Notes under the pieces: model-generated
Seen by the model: only the letters and a program-made list of their open reading frames with translations
Databases searched by the model: none
What the model was told of the DNA's origin: nothing
NCBI RefSeq assembly: GCF_003610785.1
Contig: NZ_RAQQ01000024.1
Location: 1 to 64,000, forward strand
Length of the DNA stretch: 64,000 nucleotides
Origin: Micromonospora globbae
GTDB lineage: Bacteria; Actinomycetota; Actinomycetes; Mycobacteriales; Micromonosporaceae
Direction: 5' to 3'
Program-made: the position numbers and the translations under genes
Part shown: positions 24,651-33,169 of the stretch, one piece after another
Layout: the number at the start of each line of letters is the position of its first letter
Numbering within the stretch: the stretch's first letter is position 1

Positions 24651-25396
24651 CCGGGACCGGGCCGGCCGGCCTCCGGGTCCGCCCGGCCCGCCGGCGCCTC
24701 CTCCGGGACGTCGAACGCCGGCGCGGCTCCGGTCAGCACCGCGTGCGCGCCCGGCGTCGCCCCGATCGCGGCCAGTTCCGTCCGTAGCGTGTCGACGAGC
24801 CGGGCGACGTCCGCACCGGCCGTCTGGTGCAGCCCCTCGGCCACGATCAGCACCCGCGACGTCTGCGCCCGTACCGCCGACCAGCCGCTCTGCCGGTTGG
24901 TCCAGCGCCGCGCGTGGGCGCGCCCCGCCGCGTCGGCGAACGTCACCTCGCCGGGCTCCGGGTGTTCGACGCCGCCGGCGAAGGTCACGTACTCCTCGTC
25001 GCCGCGGGCGTGCCGCACCGTGAGGTCCCCGCTGATCCGGTCGGTGTCCAGCACGGCGACCGGGACGGCGTACGCCACCGAGATCGCGTTGCAGAGGTCC
25101 ACGAGCGGATGCACCCGGGGCAGCTCGCCGTCGAGCCGCAGCCGTCGCAGCAACGCCTCCGCGGCGCACCGGTACTGCGTCGGCTTCAGGCCCGTCGCGG
25201 CGAAGGCCCGCCGCCACGCCTGGATCTCCGGGAAGCCCGCCTCCGGACCGGTCGCCAGACGGGCGCGGGCGCGGTCGGTGAACGCCTCGACCCGCGACGC
25301 CACGGCGAGGTCCGTGGTGATGCCGGCGGCGACCACGACGCCGGCCACGAGGTCCGGGAAGGCCGCCCGGACCGCGGCGGAGTGCTGGAAGCGCAC
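24617..25396 (-). CDS. B3/B4 domain protein (PheT-like tRNA-binding domain)
   Basis: 259 aa. PTQYRCAAEALLRRLRLDGE, PLVDLCNAISVAYAVPVAVL and DTDRISGDLTVRHARGDEEY match the stand-alone B3/4 domain related to the phenylalanyl-tRNA synthetase beta chain. Such proteins are proposed to bind or edit amino acids/tRNA, not proven. The last ~30 residues are a Pro/Gly/Ala tail, part of which overlaps the convergent MBL gene. GTG preceded by GGAG at 8 bases; it starts 9 bases after the LysE gene ends, so the two form an operon. Confidence 0.82.
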   Translation of the reverse strand: MRFQHSAAVRAAFPDLVAGVVVAAGITTDLAVASRVEAFTDRARARLATGPEAGFPEIQAWRRAFAATGLKPTQYRCAAEALLRRLRLDGELPRVHPLVDLCNAISVAYAVPVAVLDTDRISGDLTVRHARGDEEYVTFAGGVEHPEPGEVTFADAAGRAHARRWTNRQSGWSAVRAQTSRVLIVAEGLHQTAGADVARLVDTLRTELAAIGATPGAHAVLTGAAPAFDVPEEAPAGRADPEAGRPGPGQAVSPGARWR

Positions 25397-25405
25397 AGGA
25401 TGCTC

Positions 25406-26017
25406 CTATCGGTCGGTGAGGACGAGCGAGACGCCGAGCGCCACGAACGTGCCGGCGACGGTACGGCGCAGCCAGGCGGTGACCCGCGGGCGGGCGAGCA
25501 CCCGGTCCCGCACCGCGGCGGCGGCCACCCCGTAGCCGCTGAACACCACCAGGGTGAGCAGCATGAACACCAGACCGGCCCCGAGCATCCCGCGGGTGGC
25601 ACCGGCGCCCGCCGGATCGACGAACTGCGGCAGGAACGCCACGAAGAACAGCGTCGGCTTGGGGTTGAGCAGGTTCACGAGCACCGCGGTGACGATCACC
25701 CGCAGCGCCGAGCGGGGCGTCGGGTCGGCCGTCGGGGTGAACGCGGTGCGGTCCCGGATCGTCGACCAGGCGACGTAGAGCAGGTACGCCACCCCCGCGT
25801 ACTTCACCGCGTGGAACGCCGTGGCGCTGGCCGACAGCAGGGCGGCCAGCCCGGTGACCGCCGCGAGCAGGTGCGGCACCGTGCCCAGCGTGCACCCGAC
25901 CGCGGCGATGAGGCCGGCCCGGGCTCCCCGGGACAGCCCGGCCGACAGCGTGTAGATCACCCCGGTGCCCGGGGTGACGACCACGACGAGCGTGGTGACC
26001 AGGAATGCGATGCTCAC
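25406..26017 (-). CDS. LysE family amino-acid exporter
   Basis: 203 aa, about six membrane helices. TPGTGVIYTLSAGLSRGARA at the N-terminus and LNPKPTLFFVAFLPQFV are LysE/RhtB family signatures. Exports amino acids or related compounds. GTG start at 26017 within the divergent gap to the MocR regulator (67 bases), which probably controls it. Followed in an operon by the B3/B4 protein. Confidence 0.9.
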   Translation of the reverse strand: MSIAFLVTTLVVVVTPGTGVIYTLSAGLSRGARAGLIAAVGCTLGTVPHLLAAVTGLAALLSASATAFHAVKYAGVAYLLYVAWSTIRDRTAFTPTADPTPRSALRVIVTAVLVNLLNPKPTLFFVAFLPQFVDPAGAGATRGMLGAGLVFMLLTLVVFSGYGVAAAAVRDRVLARPRVTAWLRRTVAGTFVALGVSLVLTDR

Positions 26018-26084
26018 GACGATCCTCTCCGGTGCGGTGGCGGCACGTGTCGCCCCCGCACCACTCTGCTGGCAGGATGGTCCG

Positions 26085-27647
26085 ATGAGCAGGGCCAAAA
26101 CGCACTCGCGCGACAGGTCCAAAAGCGGGGCCGCCGGCGGTGCAGTCGTCGCCCCCCGCGACGGCCTGCGCCGACCGGGCGGCACGACGGCGACGCCCCG
26201 CGCCGCGGGATCGGACTTCCTGCACCTCGACATCGCCGAGGCGCCGCCGGGCGGGCGGGCCGCCTGGCTCGCCGACCGCCTGCGCGAGGCGATCGGCGAC
26301 GGGCGGGTCCCCGTCGGCGGTCGGCTGCCTCCCACCCGGGTTCTCGCCGCCGACCTCGGCGTCTCCCGGGGCGTGGTCACCGAGGCGTACCAGCGGCTCG
26401 CGGAGGAGGGGCGCATCACCGGTCGGGGCCGCGCCGGCACGGTGGTGGTCGCCGCCCCGCCGCCGGCCCGCCCGGCCGTCACGGTCGCCCCGCCCGCCCC
26501 GGCCGCGCTCTTCCCGTCCGCGCCGGGCAGCGACGTCTTCGACGCCGTACGCACCCTGCCCGCGCGGATCGACCTGACCCCCGGCGTGCCCGACCTGGCG
26601 GCGTTCCCCCGCGCGGACTGGCTGCGCGCCGAGCGGGCCGTGCTGCGGCGGCTCGCGGCGGCCGACTTCGGGTACGGCGACCCGTGCGGCGCGCCGGCGC
26701 TGCGCGCCGCGGTGGCCGCCTGGCTGGCCCGCAACCGGGGCATCGCCGCCGACCCGGCCGAGGTGGTGGTCACCGCCGGGGTGTCCCAGGCCCTCGGCCT
26801 GCTCGCCCAGGCGCTGCGCGCCAGCGGCATCGACCGGATCGCCGTGGAGGAGCCGGGGTCGCTCGGCGTACGCCAGCACCTGAACAACTGGGGCATGGCC
26901 ACCCCGCCGGTCGCCGTGGACGCGGCCGGGCTGCGGGTGGACGACCTGGCCGCCACCGGCGCCCGCGCCGTCATGCTCACGCCCGCCCACCAGTTCCCGA
27001 CCGGCGTGGTGCTCGACGGCGACCGCCGACGCCGGCTCGTCCGGTGGGCCCGCGACGGCGGGCTGATCGTGGAGGACGACTACGACGCCGAACACCGCTA
27101 CGACCGGCCGCCCGTACCGGCGCTGCGTGGCCTGCTCCCGGAGCACGTCTGCTACGCCGGCAGCGTGTCGAAGCTGCTCGCCCCCGCGCTGCGGGTCGGG
27201 TGGCTGCTCGTACCGCCCCGCTACCGGGACGCCGTGGTGGCCGCGAAGCGCAACGCCGACCTCGGCACCTCGGTGCTGCCGCAACTGGTGCTCGCCGAGC
27301 TGATGACCACCGGCGCCCTGGAACGGCAGTTGCGGCTGCTGCGCCGCCGCCACGTACGCCGCCGTGACGCGATGGTCGACGCGGTCGCCCGGCACCTGCC
27401 GGGCGCGAGGGTGCACGGCGCGGCGGCCGGCCTGCACCTGATGCTCACCCTGGACGGCCCGGTGGCCGACACCGACCTGGCGGCCGCGGCCCTGGACCGT
27501 GGGGTGAAGGTGCACCCCCTGTCGTGGCACTGCCAGCGGGAGCACCCGCCGGGGCTGGTCCTCGGCTACGCCGCCAACTCCGTCACCGACATCGAGGAGG
27601 GCGTGGCGGCGGTCGCCGCCGCGTGGCGACGGCTGCGCGGCCGGTGA
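26085..27647 (+). CDS. MocR-type GntR/aminotransferase transcriptional regulator
   Basis: 520 aa. After a ~45 aa basic N-terminal extension, a GntR winged helix (RLPPTRVLAADLGVSRGVVT, EAYQRLAEEGRITGRGRAGT) is joined by a linker to a fold-type I aminotransferase domain. YAGSVSKLLAPALRVGW contains the lysine expected to bind pyridoxal phosphate; IVEDDYDAEHRY holds the PLP-contacting Asp/Tyr. Such regulators sense PLP or amino-acid adducts. Divergent from lysE and so likely its regulator. The ATG at 26085 is one of few options; the frame is open upstream into the lysE gene. Confidence 0.9.
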   Translation: MSRAKTHSRDRSKSGAAGGAVVAPRDGLRRPGGTTATPRAAGSDFLHLDIAEAPPGGRAAWLADRLREAIGDGRVPVGGRLPPTRVLAADLGVSRGVVTEAYQRLAEEGRITGRGRAGTVVVAAPPPARPAVTVAPPAPAALFPSAPGSDVFDAVRTLPARIDLTPGVPDLAAFPRADWLRAERAVLRRLAAADFGYGDPCGAPALRAAVAAWLARNRGIAADPAEVVVTAGVSQALGLLAQALRASGIDRIAVEEPGSLGVRQHLNNWGMATPPVAVDAAGLRVDDLAATGARAVMLTPAHQFPTGVVLDGDRRRRLVRWARDGGLIVEDDYDAEHRYDRPPVPALRGLLPEHVCYAGSVSKLLAPALRVGWLLVPPRYRDAVVAAKRNADLGTSVLPQLVLAELMTTGALERQLRLLRRRHVRRRDAMVDAVARHLPGARVHGAAAGLHLMLTLDGPVADTDLAAAALDRGVKVHPLSWHCQREHPPGLVLGYAANSVTDIEEGVAAVAAAWRRLRGR

Positions 27648-27662
27648 CGGGTGCCGACGGGG

Positions 27663-28802
27663 TCACGCCGGGACGCGCGGACCGCCGGCCGCCGCCGCCC
27701 CGTCGCCCGCCCGCGGGGTGTGCGGCGCCGTCTCGCGGTGCGGCACGCTCCCGCGCGGACACGCCCGGACGGTTCCGCCCGGCAGCTCCGGCGCGCTCTC
27801 GCGCGGCGACGCCGGCCTGCTTCCGCCCGGTGGTGCCGGCGCGCTCTCGCGTGGCAGCACCGTGTGTGGGGCGACGATCTCGGCCGGCGGGAGGTCCGGG
27901 CAGGCGATGCGGGCGACGATCCGGGTGACGGCGGCCCGGGCGATGACCTCCGCGTCCGGGACGACGGTGCTCAGCGACGGCCGGACGTACCGCCCCTCCT
28001 CGGTGCCGCCGAACCCGATGACGGCCACGTCGTCCGGCACCCGTAGTCCGGCGTCGGTGGCGGCGCGTATCGCGCCGACCGCGAGCGGGTCGCTGTAGCA
28101 GAAGATCGCGTCGGGGGGCGGGTCGTGGGCGAGGAGCGACCGGGCGGCGTGGTAGCCGTCCGTCCGTTCCGGCCGAGCCGTGGCGCGGACGTAGGCGGCC
28201 GGAGCGTCGATCCCGGCCCGCCGGAGGGCCTGCCGGTAGCCGGCGGTGCGGGACCGGGACGGCCCGGGGTCGGCGCCGATGGCGGCGATCCGGCGGCGCC
28301 CGAGGGCCAGCAGGTGCGCGGTGGCGTCCCGGGCCGCCCGGACCATGTCGACGCCGACCCGGTCGCAGCGGTCGTCGCGGCCCTCCCCGAGCAGCACGAG
28401 CGGCGTGCCGGCGGTGACCTCGGCGTCGAGCACGTCACGCGGTGGGGCGTTCGTGCCCAGCAGGATCCCGTCGGCCGGGACGTCGCGCCATGCCGCCGTG
28501 ACGCCGCGAGCGGGCCCGCGCGGCGCGACGACGACCCGGTGGCCCCGCTGCGCGGCGGCGCGGAGGATCGCGCGCGCCACCTCGTCCAGGTGCGGGGTGT
28601 CGACGACGAGGGCGAGCAGGCCGGTGCGGCCGGTACGCAGGTGCCGGGCGGCCAGGTGGGGGCGGTAGCCGAGCTGGCCGATGGCGTCGCGGACCCGCCG
28701 GCGCAGCGCGTCACTGACGCCCGGGCACCCGTTCACGACATTGGACACCGTCTTGGCCGAGACCCCGGCGAGCCGGGCCACGTCCTTGAGGGTGACCCCC
28801 AT
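27663..28802 (-). CDS. LacI family transcriptional regulator with repeat tail
   Basis: 379 aa. Residues 1-50 are the LacI helix-turn-helix and hinge (VTLKDVARLAGVSAKTVSNV, VNGCPGVSDALRRRVRDAIG); residues ~60-325 form the periplasmic-binding-protein-like sensor (VDTPHLDEVARAILRAAA, GILLGTNAPPRDVL, AIFCYSDPLAVGAIRAA). The last ~55 residues are a low-complexity extension built from a 16-aa repeat (PRESAPxxPGGxxxAx). GGAGGAGG precedes ATG. A 29-bp near-perfect operator lies 48 bases upstream, shared with the divergent CGNR gene. Confidence 0.92.
   Translation of the reverse strand: MGVTLKDVARLAGVSAKTVSNVVNGCPGVSDALRRRVRDAIGQLGYRPHLAARHLRTGRTGLLALVVDTPHLDEVARAILRAAAQRGHRVVVAPRGPARGVTAAWRDVPADGILLGTNAPPRDVLDAEVTAGTPLVLLGEGRDDRCDRVGVDMVRAARDATAHLLALGRRRIAAIGADPGPSRSRTAGYRQALRRAGIDAPAAYVRATARPERTDGYHAARSLLAHDPPPDAIFCYSDPLAVGAIRAATDAGLRVPDDVAVIGFGGTEEGRYVRPSLSTVVPDAEVIARAAVTRIVARIACPDLPPAEIVAPHTVLPRESAPAPPGGSRPASPRESAPELPGGTVRACPRGSVPHRETAPHTPRAGDGAAAAGGPRVPA
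27773..27868 (-). repeat. 48-bp tandem repeat encoding the LacI-protein tail
   Basis: Two imperfect 48-bp units beginning TTCCGCCCGG at 27773 and 27821 encode a 16-residue period; a partial related unit extends on the low-coordinate side. Confidence 0.7.
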
Positions 28803-28850
28803 CGCGCCTCCTCCCGCTCGTCCGCACGCCGCGCCGGTCACCGCGCCCTC

Positions 28851-28879
28851 TACACCGGCGAAACGGTTTCGCTGGTGTA
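28851..28879. promoter_or_regulatory. LacI-type operator
   Basis: A 29-base inverted repeat centred on 28865 (TACACCGGCGAAAC, then G, then GTTTCGCTGGTGTA) has 13 of 14 positions paired; the inner GCGAAAC-G-GTTTCGC is perfect. It lies between the divergent lacI-type and CGNR genes and could control both. Confidence 0.8.
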
Positions 28880-28949
28880 GCCACGACGCTCGCAGAGGCT
28901 GTTACACCTGTCAAGGCGTTACGGTGGTGTCGAGATCGAGGAGGCGGCG

Positions 28950-29552
28950 GTGCACGACGAGGAGGCGCGGGTCCCACCGGCCGTCCGGCTGGTGCGGGAC
29001 TTCGTGAACACGTACGAGCCGCAGGTGGACGAGGAGGCCCTGACCGCGCCCGAGCGGCTGCGCGACTGGTTCGCCGACCGGGGGCTCGTCCCGGCCGACG
29101 CGCGGCTGCGTCCCGCGGACCTCGCGTTGGCCATCACCGTCCGGGAGGGGCTCCGGTCCGTGCTGCTCGGCCACGCCGGCCACCGTGCCGACCCGGCAGC
29201 CCTCGCGGACCTCGACCGGGCCCTGGCCGCGGTGCCCGTACGGATGACGTTCGCCGACGGGGGCCCACGGCTGGCGGCGGCCGGCGGTGGCGCCCTCGGA
29301 TCGGCGCTGGCCCAGATCCTCGACGCGGTGCGGCGCTGCGCCGAGGAGCAGACGTGGACGAGGCTCAAGGTGTGCGACCGCGACACCTGCCGCTGGGCCT
29401 ACTACGACGCGTCCCGCAACCAGGCCCGGCGCTGGTGCTCGATGGCCGGGTGCGGCAACTACGTGAAGATGCGGCGCGCCTACGCCGCCCGGAAGCGGCG
29501 GACCGGCGCGGCATCCGGCCAGGATCCCGCCGGCGTCGACACGACCCCGTGA
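28950..29552 (+). CDS. CGNR zinc-finger (ABATE domain) protein
   Basis: 200 aa. The N-terminal ABATE region (PPAVRLVRDFVNTYEPQVDE, LRDWFADRGLV) precedes a C-terminal CGNR finger: CDRDTCRWAYYDASRNQARR, then WCSMAGCGNYVKMRRAY. The family is proposed to be stress-linked DNA-binding regulators. GTG start with GGAGG upstream. TACGGT (28920-28925) is a plausible -10 box. Divergent from the LacI gene across its operator. Confidence 0.88.
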   Translation: MHDEEARVPPAVRLVRDFVNTYEPQVDEEALTAPERLRDWFADRGLVPADARLRPADLALAITVREGLRSVLLGHAGHRADPAALADLDRALAAVPVRMTFADGGPRLAAAGGGALGSALAQILDAVRRCAEEQTWTRLKVCDRDTCRWAYYDASRNQARRWCSMAGCGNYVKMRRAYAARKRRTGAASGQDPAGVDTTP

Positions 29553-29583
29553 GGGCGGGCGCGGCCCGCCGGTGACGGGGCCC

Positions 29584-29635
29584 GCGCCGGCCCGACGGTG
29601 ACGCGGCCGGCGCCGGCCCGACGGTGACGCGCGCG
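29584..29635. repeat. 26-bp tandem repeat after the CGNR gene
   Basis: Two units at 29584 and 29610 begin GCGCCGGCCCGACGGTGACG; a third partial unit follows. Located between the convergent CGNR and beta-helix genes; no gene is apparent in 29553-29735. Confidence 0.7.
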
Positions 29636-29735
29636 CCGGCCCGGCGAGGGAGCCCGGCGCGGGCGGGGAGGTTACGAACGGGGCGTGGCGGCGTCGGCGT
29701 CCCGGGCCGGACGGCGCACACCTCGCGGAGTGCGC

Positions 29736-31400
29736 TCAGGGCTCCCCGTGGTTGCCCGCCCAGTGACCGCCCACCGCCGGGCTGTCCGCCTGGATGGGGA
29801 CGGCGTTGCCGTCCAGGTCGTTCTCGACGACCCGGCAGTTGAGGCAGCTTCCCCGCTCGGTGATCCACAGGCCGTGGGTCTGCGTGCCGGGGCCGTTGTC
29901 GCGGATCAGGTTGCCGCGGATCGTGAGGGAGTCGACGGTGGCGTTGAGCGTGACGCCGGCCCGGTTGGCCGGCGGGTCCGGCAGCTCGTACGGGGTTCCG
30001 GGCAGCGGGGTGTCGGCGCTCCAGCCGGTCCGGACGCCGGGGCGCACCGGCGCGAGGGTCAGGGTGTTCTCGTCGTTGGCGGCCACCACGGCGTACCGGT
30101 CGCCGACGCGCAGCACCTTGCCCCGGTGCCCGTCCTTCGGCCAGGACGCCTCCCGGTCGATGACGGTCGTGTCGCTGTAGCGGACCGACCCGCCTCCGCC
30201 GCTGGTCGCGGGCGCGCACTGGCGGCCGTTGTTGCGGACGCGGTTGTTGATGACGACGCTGTCGCGCAGCGGCCGGTCGAAGCGGAGCCCGTCGAGGCTG
30301 TTGCCCCAGATGTCGTTGCTCTCGATGACGATCTCCTCGGCGGTGGTCTGGTCACCGTCGCCGAGGTCCTGGTGGTGGTAGCCGTAGCGGCCGTTGCCGC
30401 TGATGCGGTTTCCGCGCACCGTGTACGGGCCGCACGTGTTGCCGATGCTGACGCCGTCGCGCAGGTTGCCGTCGATGACGCAGTCGGTGAGCAGCCCGCC
30501 CTTGCCGGGGATGCCGGTGGTGCCCTTGGCGGAGACCTGGAAACCGGCCTCGAGGTTCCCGGTCATCGTGCAGCCGGTGACGATGAGCCCGTCGGCGCCC
30601 CAGTCGGAGATGCCGAACCGGTTGCCCTGCGCGTGGCACCCGATGATCCGGATGCCGCGCGGCTGCGGGCTCGCCGCGTTCTGCATCTCCAGGAAGATGC
30701 CGTTGGTCGCGTTGCCCACGGCGCTGCAGTTGGTGATCGTCAGCCGTTCCACGCTGCCCCACCCGCCGACGCCGATGCCGATGCCGGCGCCGCCCATCTC
30801 GAGCCCGCTGTCCAGCCGGCCGCACCCGACGACCCGTACGGCGTCGATCAGCGTGTCCTGGAGGAAGTCGCAGCCGAACCCGGTGGCGGCCGTGTGGTGG
30901 ATGTACAGGTTGCGGAAGAGGCCGCCGATCACGTACTGCAGGCCGAGGCCCTTGGCGAGCGGGCTGTAGGCGGCCGTCGACACGCCCGACCCGTCGATCT
31001 CGAAGTCGGCGAACGTGCAGTAGGCCAGGTGCCGGTCCGGGCTCGCGCCGTGCAGTTGCGCCGTGTAGAACGCGAGCGGCACCGGTTCGGCCCGGTTGCC
31101 CTCGTTGCTGAGGAGGAACCGGGTGGCGCCCGGCCCCGCGCCCATCAGCGACACCCCGCTGCGCCACACCGTGCCGGCGTCCCGGATCAGGTAGACGCCG
31201 GGAGGGCAGTAGATGACCCGGGCCCGCCCGTCGGCGTCGTACGCGTCGCCGAGGCGGTCCACGAGCGCCGCGAGCGCCGGCTGGTCGTTGGTCGTGCCGT
31301 CGCCGGTCATGCCGTTCTCCCGGGCGTCGGACATGAGCGGCGCGCCCGCCACGGCGTGCGGGCGGATGCCGGCGGCCGTCGTGGTCATCTGCTGCGGCAT
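29736..31400 (-). CDS. Right-handed parallel beta-helix (pectate-lyase-like) protein
   Basis: 554 aa. GDGTTNDQPALAALVDRLGD near residue 35 is the pectate_lyase_3-type entry motif seen in tailspike-like and pectin-active enzymes. Residues ~120-545 repeat short strand-turn units (for example ITNCSAVGNATNGIFLE; VTGCTMTGNLEAGFQV; VVINNRVRNNGRQC), a long beta-helix. No signal peptide or Tat motif is visible from the chosen ATG, which has GAGGAGGG upstream; the frame is open upstream without one either. The substrate is unknown, possibly a plant or microbial polysaccharide. The secreted M28 peptidase gene lies upstream on the same strand. Confidence 0.83.
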   Translation of the reverse strand: MPQQMTTTAAGIRPHAVAGAPLMSDARENGMTGDGTTNDQPALAALVDRLGDAYDADGRARVIYCPPGVYLIRDAGTVWRSGVSLMGAGPGATRFLLSNEGNRAEPVPLAFYTAQLHGASPDRHLAYCTFADFEIDGSGVSTAAYSPLAKGLGLQYVIGGLFRNLYIHHTAATGFGCDFLQDTLIDAVRVVGCGRLDSGLEMGGAGIGIGVGGWGSVERLTITNCSAVGNATNGIFLEMQNAASPQPRGIRIIGCHAQGNRFGISDWGADGLIVTGCTMTGNLEAGFQVSAKGTTGIPGKGGLLTDCVIDGNLRDGVSIGNTCGPYTVRGNRISGNGRYGYHHQDLGDGDQTTAEEIVIESNDIWGNSLDGLRFDRPLRDSVVINNRVRNNGRQCAPATSGGGGSVRYSDTTVIDREASWPKDGHRGKVLRVGDRYAVVAANDENTLTLAPVRPGVRTGWSADTPLPGTPYELPDPPANRAGVTLNATVDSLTIRGNLIRDNGPGTQTHGLWITERGSCLNCRVVENDLDGNAVPIQADSPAVGGHWAGNHGEP

Positions 31401-31492
31401 GGCCCCCTCCTCTGTGCCGAAGGTACGGCCGGCCGCCGGGCGGTGGAGTCGGAACGGAGGAGACGGGACGGCGGCGGACGGGCCGGGACGAG

Positions 31493-31525
31493 GGGCCCGG
31501 ACCGGCGTCGTGCCGGCCCGGGCCC
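31493..31525 (-). terminator. Hairpin after the M28 peptidase gene
   Basis: GGGCCCGG-A-CCGGC pairs with GCCGG-C-CCGGGCCC around a GTCGT loop, 13 bp with one A/C mismatch, located ~35 bases past the M28 stop on the minus strand. Confidence 0.55.
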
Positions 31526-31535
31526 GTCGCCGCCG

Positions 31536-31577
31536 GTTCAGCGCAGGGCGTCGTCGGTTCAGCGCAGGGCGTCGCCG
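31536..31577. repeat. 21-bp tandem duplication spanning the M28 stop codon
   Basis: Two copies of GTTCAGCGCAGGGCGTC plus four bases (31536-31556, 31557-31577) differ at one position. The duplication repeats the C-terminal codons and stop of the peptidase gene. Confidence 0.75.
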
Positions 31578-33169
31578 TGGGCGTCGTGGCTGCGGCCGGC
31601 GCCGTGCGACCTGCCGGGGCCGCGCGGCACGCCGTTCACGGCCGAGGTGTCGTACGCGAACGTGATCATCGCGGTGGCGATGGCGTCCGCGTTGACGTCG
31701 AGCGCGTACGTGTTGACGTTGCCGTACAGGTCGTACTCGGCGTCGAGTTGCGCGTACAGGCTCGCGTCGCCGCCGTCGGCGACCGGGTCCAGGCTGTCGC
31801 ACGGATCGTGGTAGCACGGGTCGTACTGGGCGCCCGCCACGCCGCCGTACCGGGCAACGTCCTCGTCGGTCTTGAGCACCTCGGCGCCGGTGAAGAGCCC
31901 GCCGGCGGGGATGCCGACGGCGATGAACGGACCGTAGTCGGAGCGGCCGGTGAAGTCGGCCGGGTTGGTCGGCAGCCCGCGGCTGGCGAAGAAGGACTCG
32001 AAGACGTCCTCGATCTGGGCCGAGCCGGCCGGGCCGGGGCCGGCGCCGGTCTGCGCGGAGTCGTCGCCGTCGTAGACGCCGAAGACGTAGTTGGGCGAGC
32101 CGATCATGTCGAAGTTGAGGTACAGCGCGATGTCGTCGACCTGCTCCTCGCTGAGGCTGTCGACGTAGACGGTGGACCCGACGAGGTTGGCCTCCTCGGC
32201 GCCCCACCACGCGAACCGGAGCCGGTTGTTCGGCTTGACCTTGGCCATCTGCAACGCGACCTCGAGGAGCGCGGCGCTCCCGGTGCCGTTGTCGTTGATG
32301 CCCGCCGTGTCGGGCTCGGAGTCGAGGTGCGCCCCGGCCATCACCACGTTGTCGCGCCGGCCGGTGCGGCTCTCCGCGATGACGTTCTCCGTCTCGCGGA
32401 CCTCGGAGGTCGTCTGCGCGGTGATCCGCACGGTGAGGTCCGGCGTGGCGGCGAACTGCTCGCCGAGGTAATAGGAGACCGACACGGCCGGGATGCCCAC
32501 CGGCTCGCCGAGCGTGCCGGCGAACAGCGCGTAGCGGTCGACGTTGGTCACCGGGTCGCCGTCGCCCTGGTTCATGAGGATCGCCCCGATCGCGCCGGCG
32601 GCCTCGGCGTTGACCACCTTCTGCCCGAACGGGCAGCCGCCGCGCTGCAACAGCGCGATCCGGCCGGTCACCGCCGGCGTGAAGTCGCTCGCCTCGCAGC
32701 CCGACGTGGACGCCCGGGGCGGGGTGAGGGCGAGGTCGACCGGTACGACGAGACCCGTGACGTCCCCCGCTCCCGAGAAGTCCATGAGGTCGTAGTCGGT
32801 GCCGTCGGTGTAGCTCGTCGCCGGCGGGGGTGCCACGCGGGTGAACGTGGACCCGAACTCCTCGAAGAAGTTGAACTCGAAGGGCTGCCGGGTGACCGTG
32901 TAGCCGGCCTTCGCGAGCGTGCGTGCCACGTAGTCCGCGCTCGCGTCGTACCCCGGCAGGCCGGAGGCACGGTTGCCGCCGTTGGCGTCGGCGATGGCCT
33001 GGAACGCGTCGAGGTGGCGGAGGATCCCCTTGAGGGTGACCGCCTTCGTGAGCTTCCGGGCCGAGTTGTTGTTGGGATGGGCCTGGACCGGGCTGGCCAG
33101 CGCCAGCGATCCCGTCAGGGTCGCCGCCAGCGCCGAGGCCAGCACCCGTCGGACTCTCCGAGACACCAC
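31559..33169 (-). CDS. Secreted M28 family zinc peptidase with PA domain
   Basis: 536 aa. Starts GTG-GTG (33169/33166) with GAGAGGG upstream, then a Sec signal (SRRVRRVLASALAATL ... ASPVQA). A PA domain lies at ~130-245 (GRIALLQRGGCPFGQKVVNA). The M28 domain follows: AGAHLDSEPDTAGINDNGTG supplies His and the bridging Asp, WWGAEEANLVGS the catalytic Glu pair, and NFDMIGSPNY Asp, with a terminal His (YHDPCDS). It is an extracellular aminopeptidase like the Streptomyces enzymes. An AT-rich divergent promoter region separates it from the GH27 gene. Confidence 0.92.
   Translation of the reverse strand: MVSRRVRRVLASALAATLTGSLALASPVQAHPNNNSARKLTKAVTLKGILRHLDAFQAIADANGGNRASGLPGYDASADYVARTLAKAGYTVTRQPFEFNFFEEFGSTFTRVAPPPATSYTDGTDYDLMDFSGAGDVTGLVVPVDLALTPPRASTSGCEASDFTPAVTGRIALLQRGGCPFGQKVVNAEAAGAIGAILMNQGDGDPVTNVDRYALFAGTLGEPVGIPAVSVSYYLGEQFAATPDLTVRITAQTTSEVRETENVIAESRTGRRDNVVMAGAHLDSEPDTAGINDNGTGSAALLEVALQMAKVKPNNRLRFAWWGAEEANLVGSTVYVDSLSEEQVDDIALYLNFDMIGSPNYVFGVYDGDDSAQTGAGPGPAGSAQIEDVFESFFASRGLPTNPADFTGRSDYGPFIAVGIPAGGLFTGAEVLKTDEDVARYGGVAGAQYDPCYHDPCDSLDPVADGGDASLYAQLDAEYDLYGNVNTYALDVNADAIATAMITFAYDTSAVNGVPRGPGRSHGAGRSHDAHGDALR

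Noticed and set aside
23817..27545. A 1242-codon open frame on the minus strand
   Set aside because: It runs antisense to the multicopper oxidase and MocR genes and overlaps the lysE/B3-B4 operon in another frame; composition is that of a high-GC shadow.
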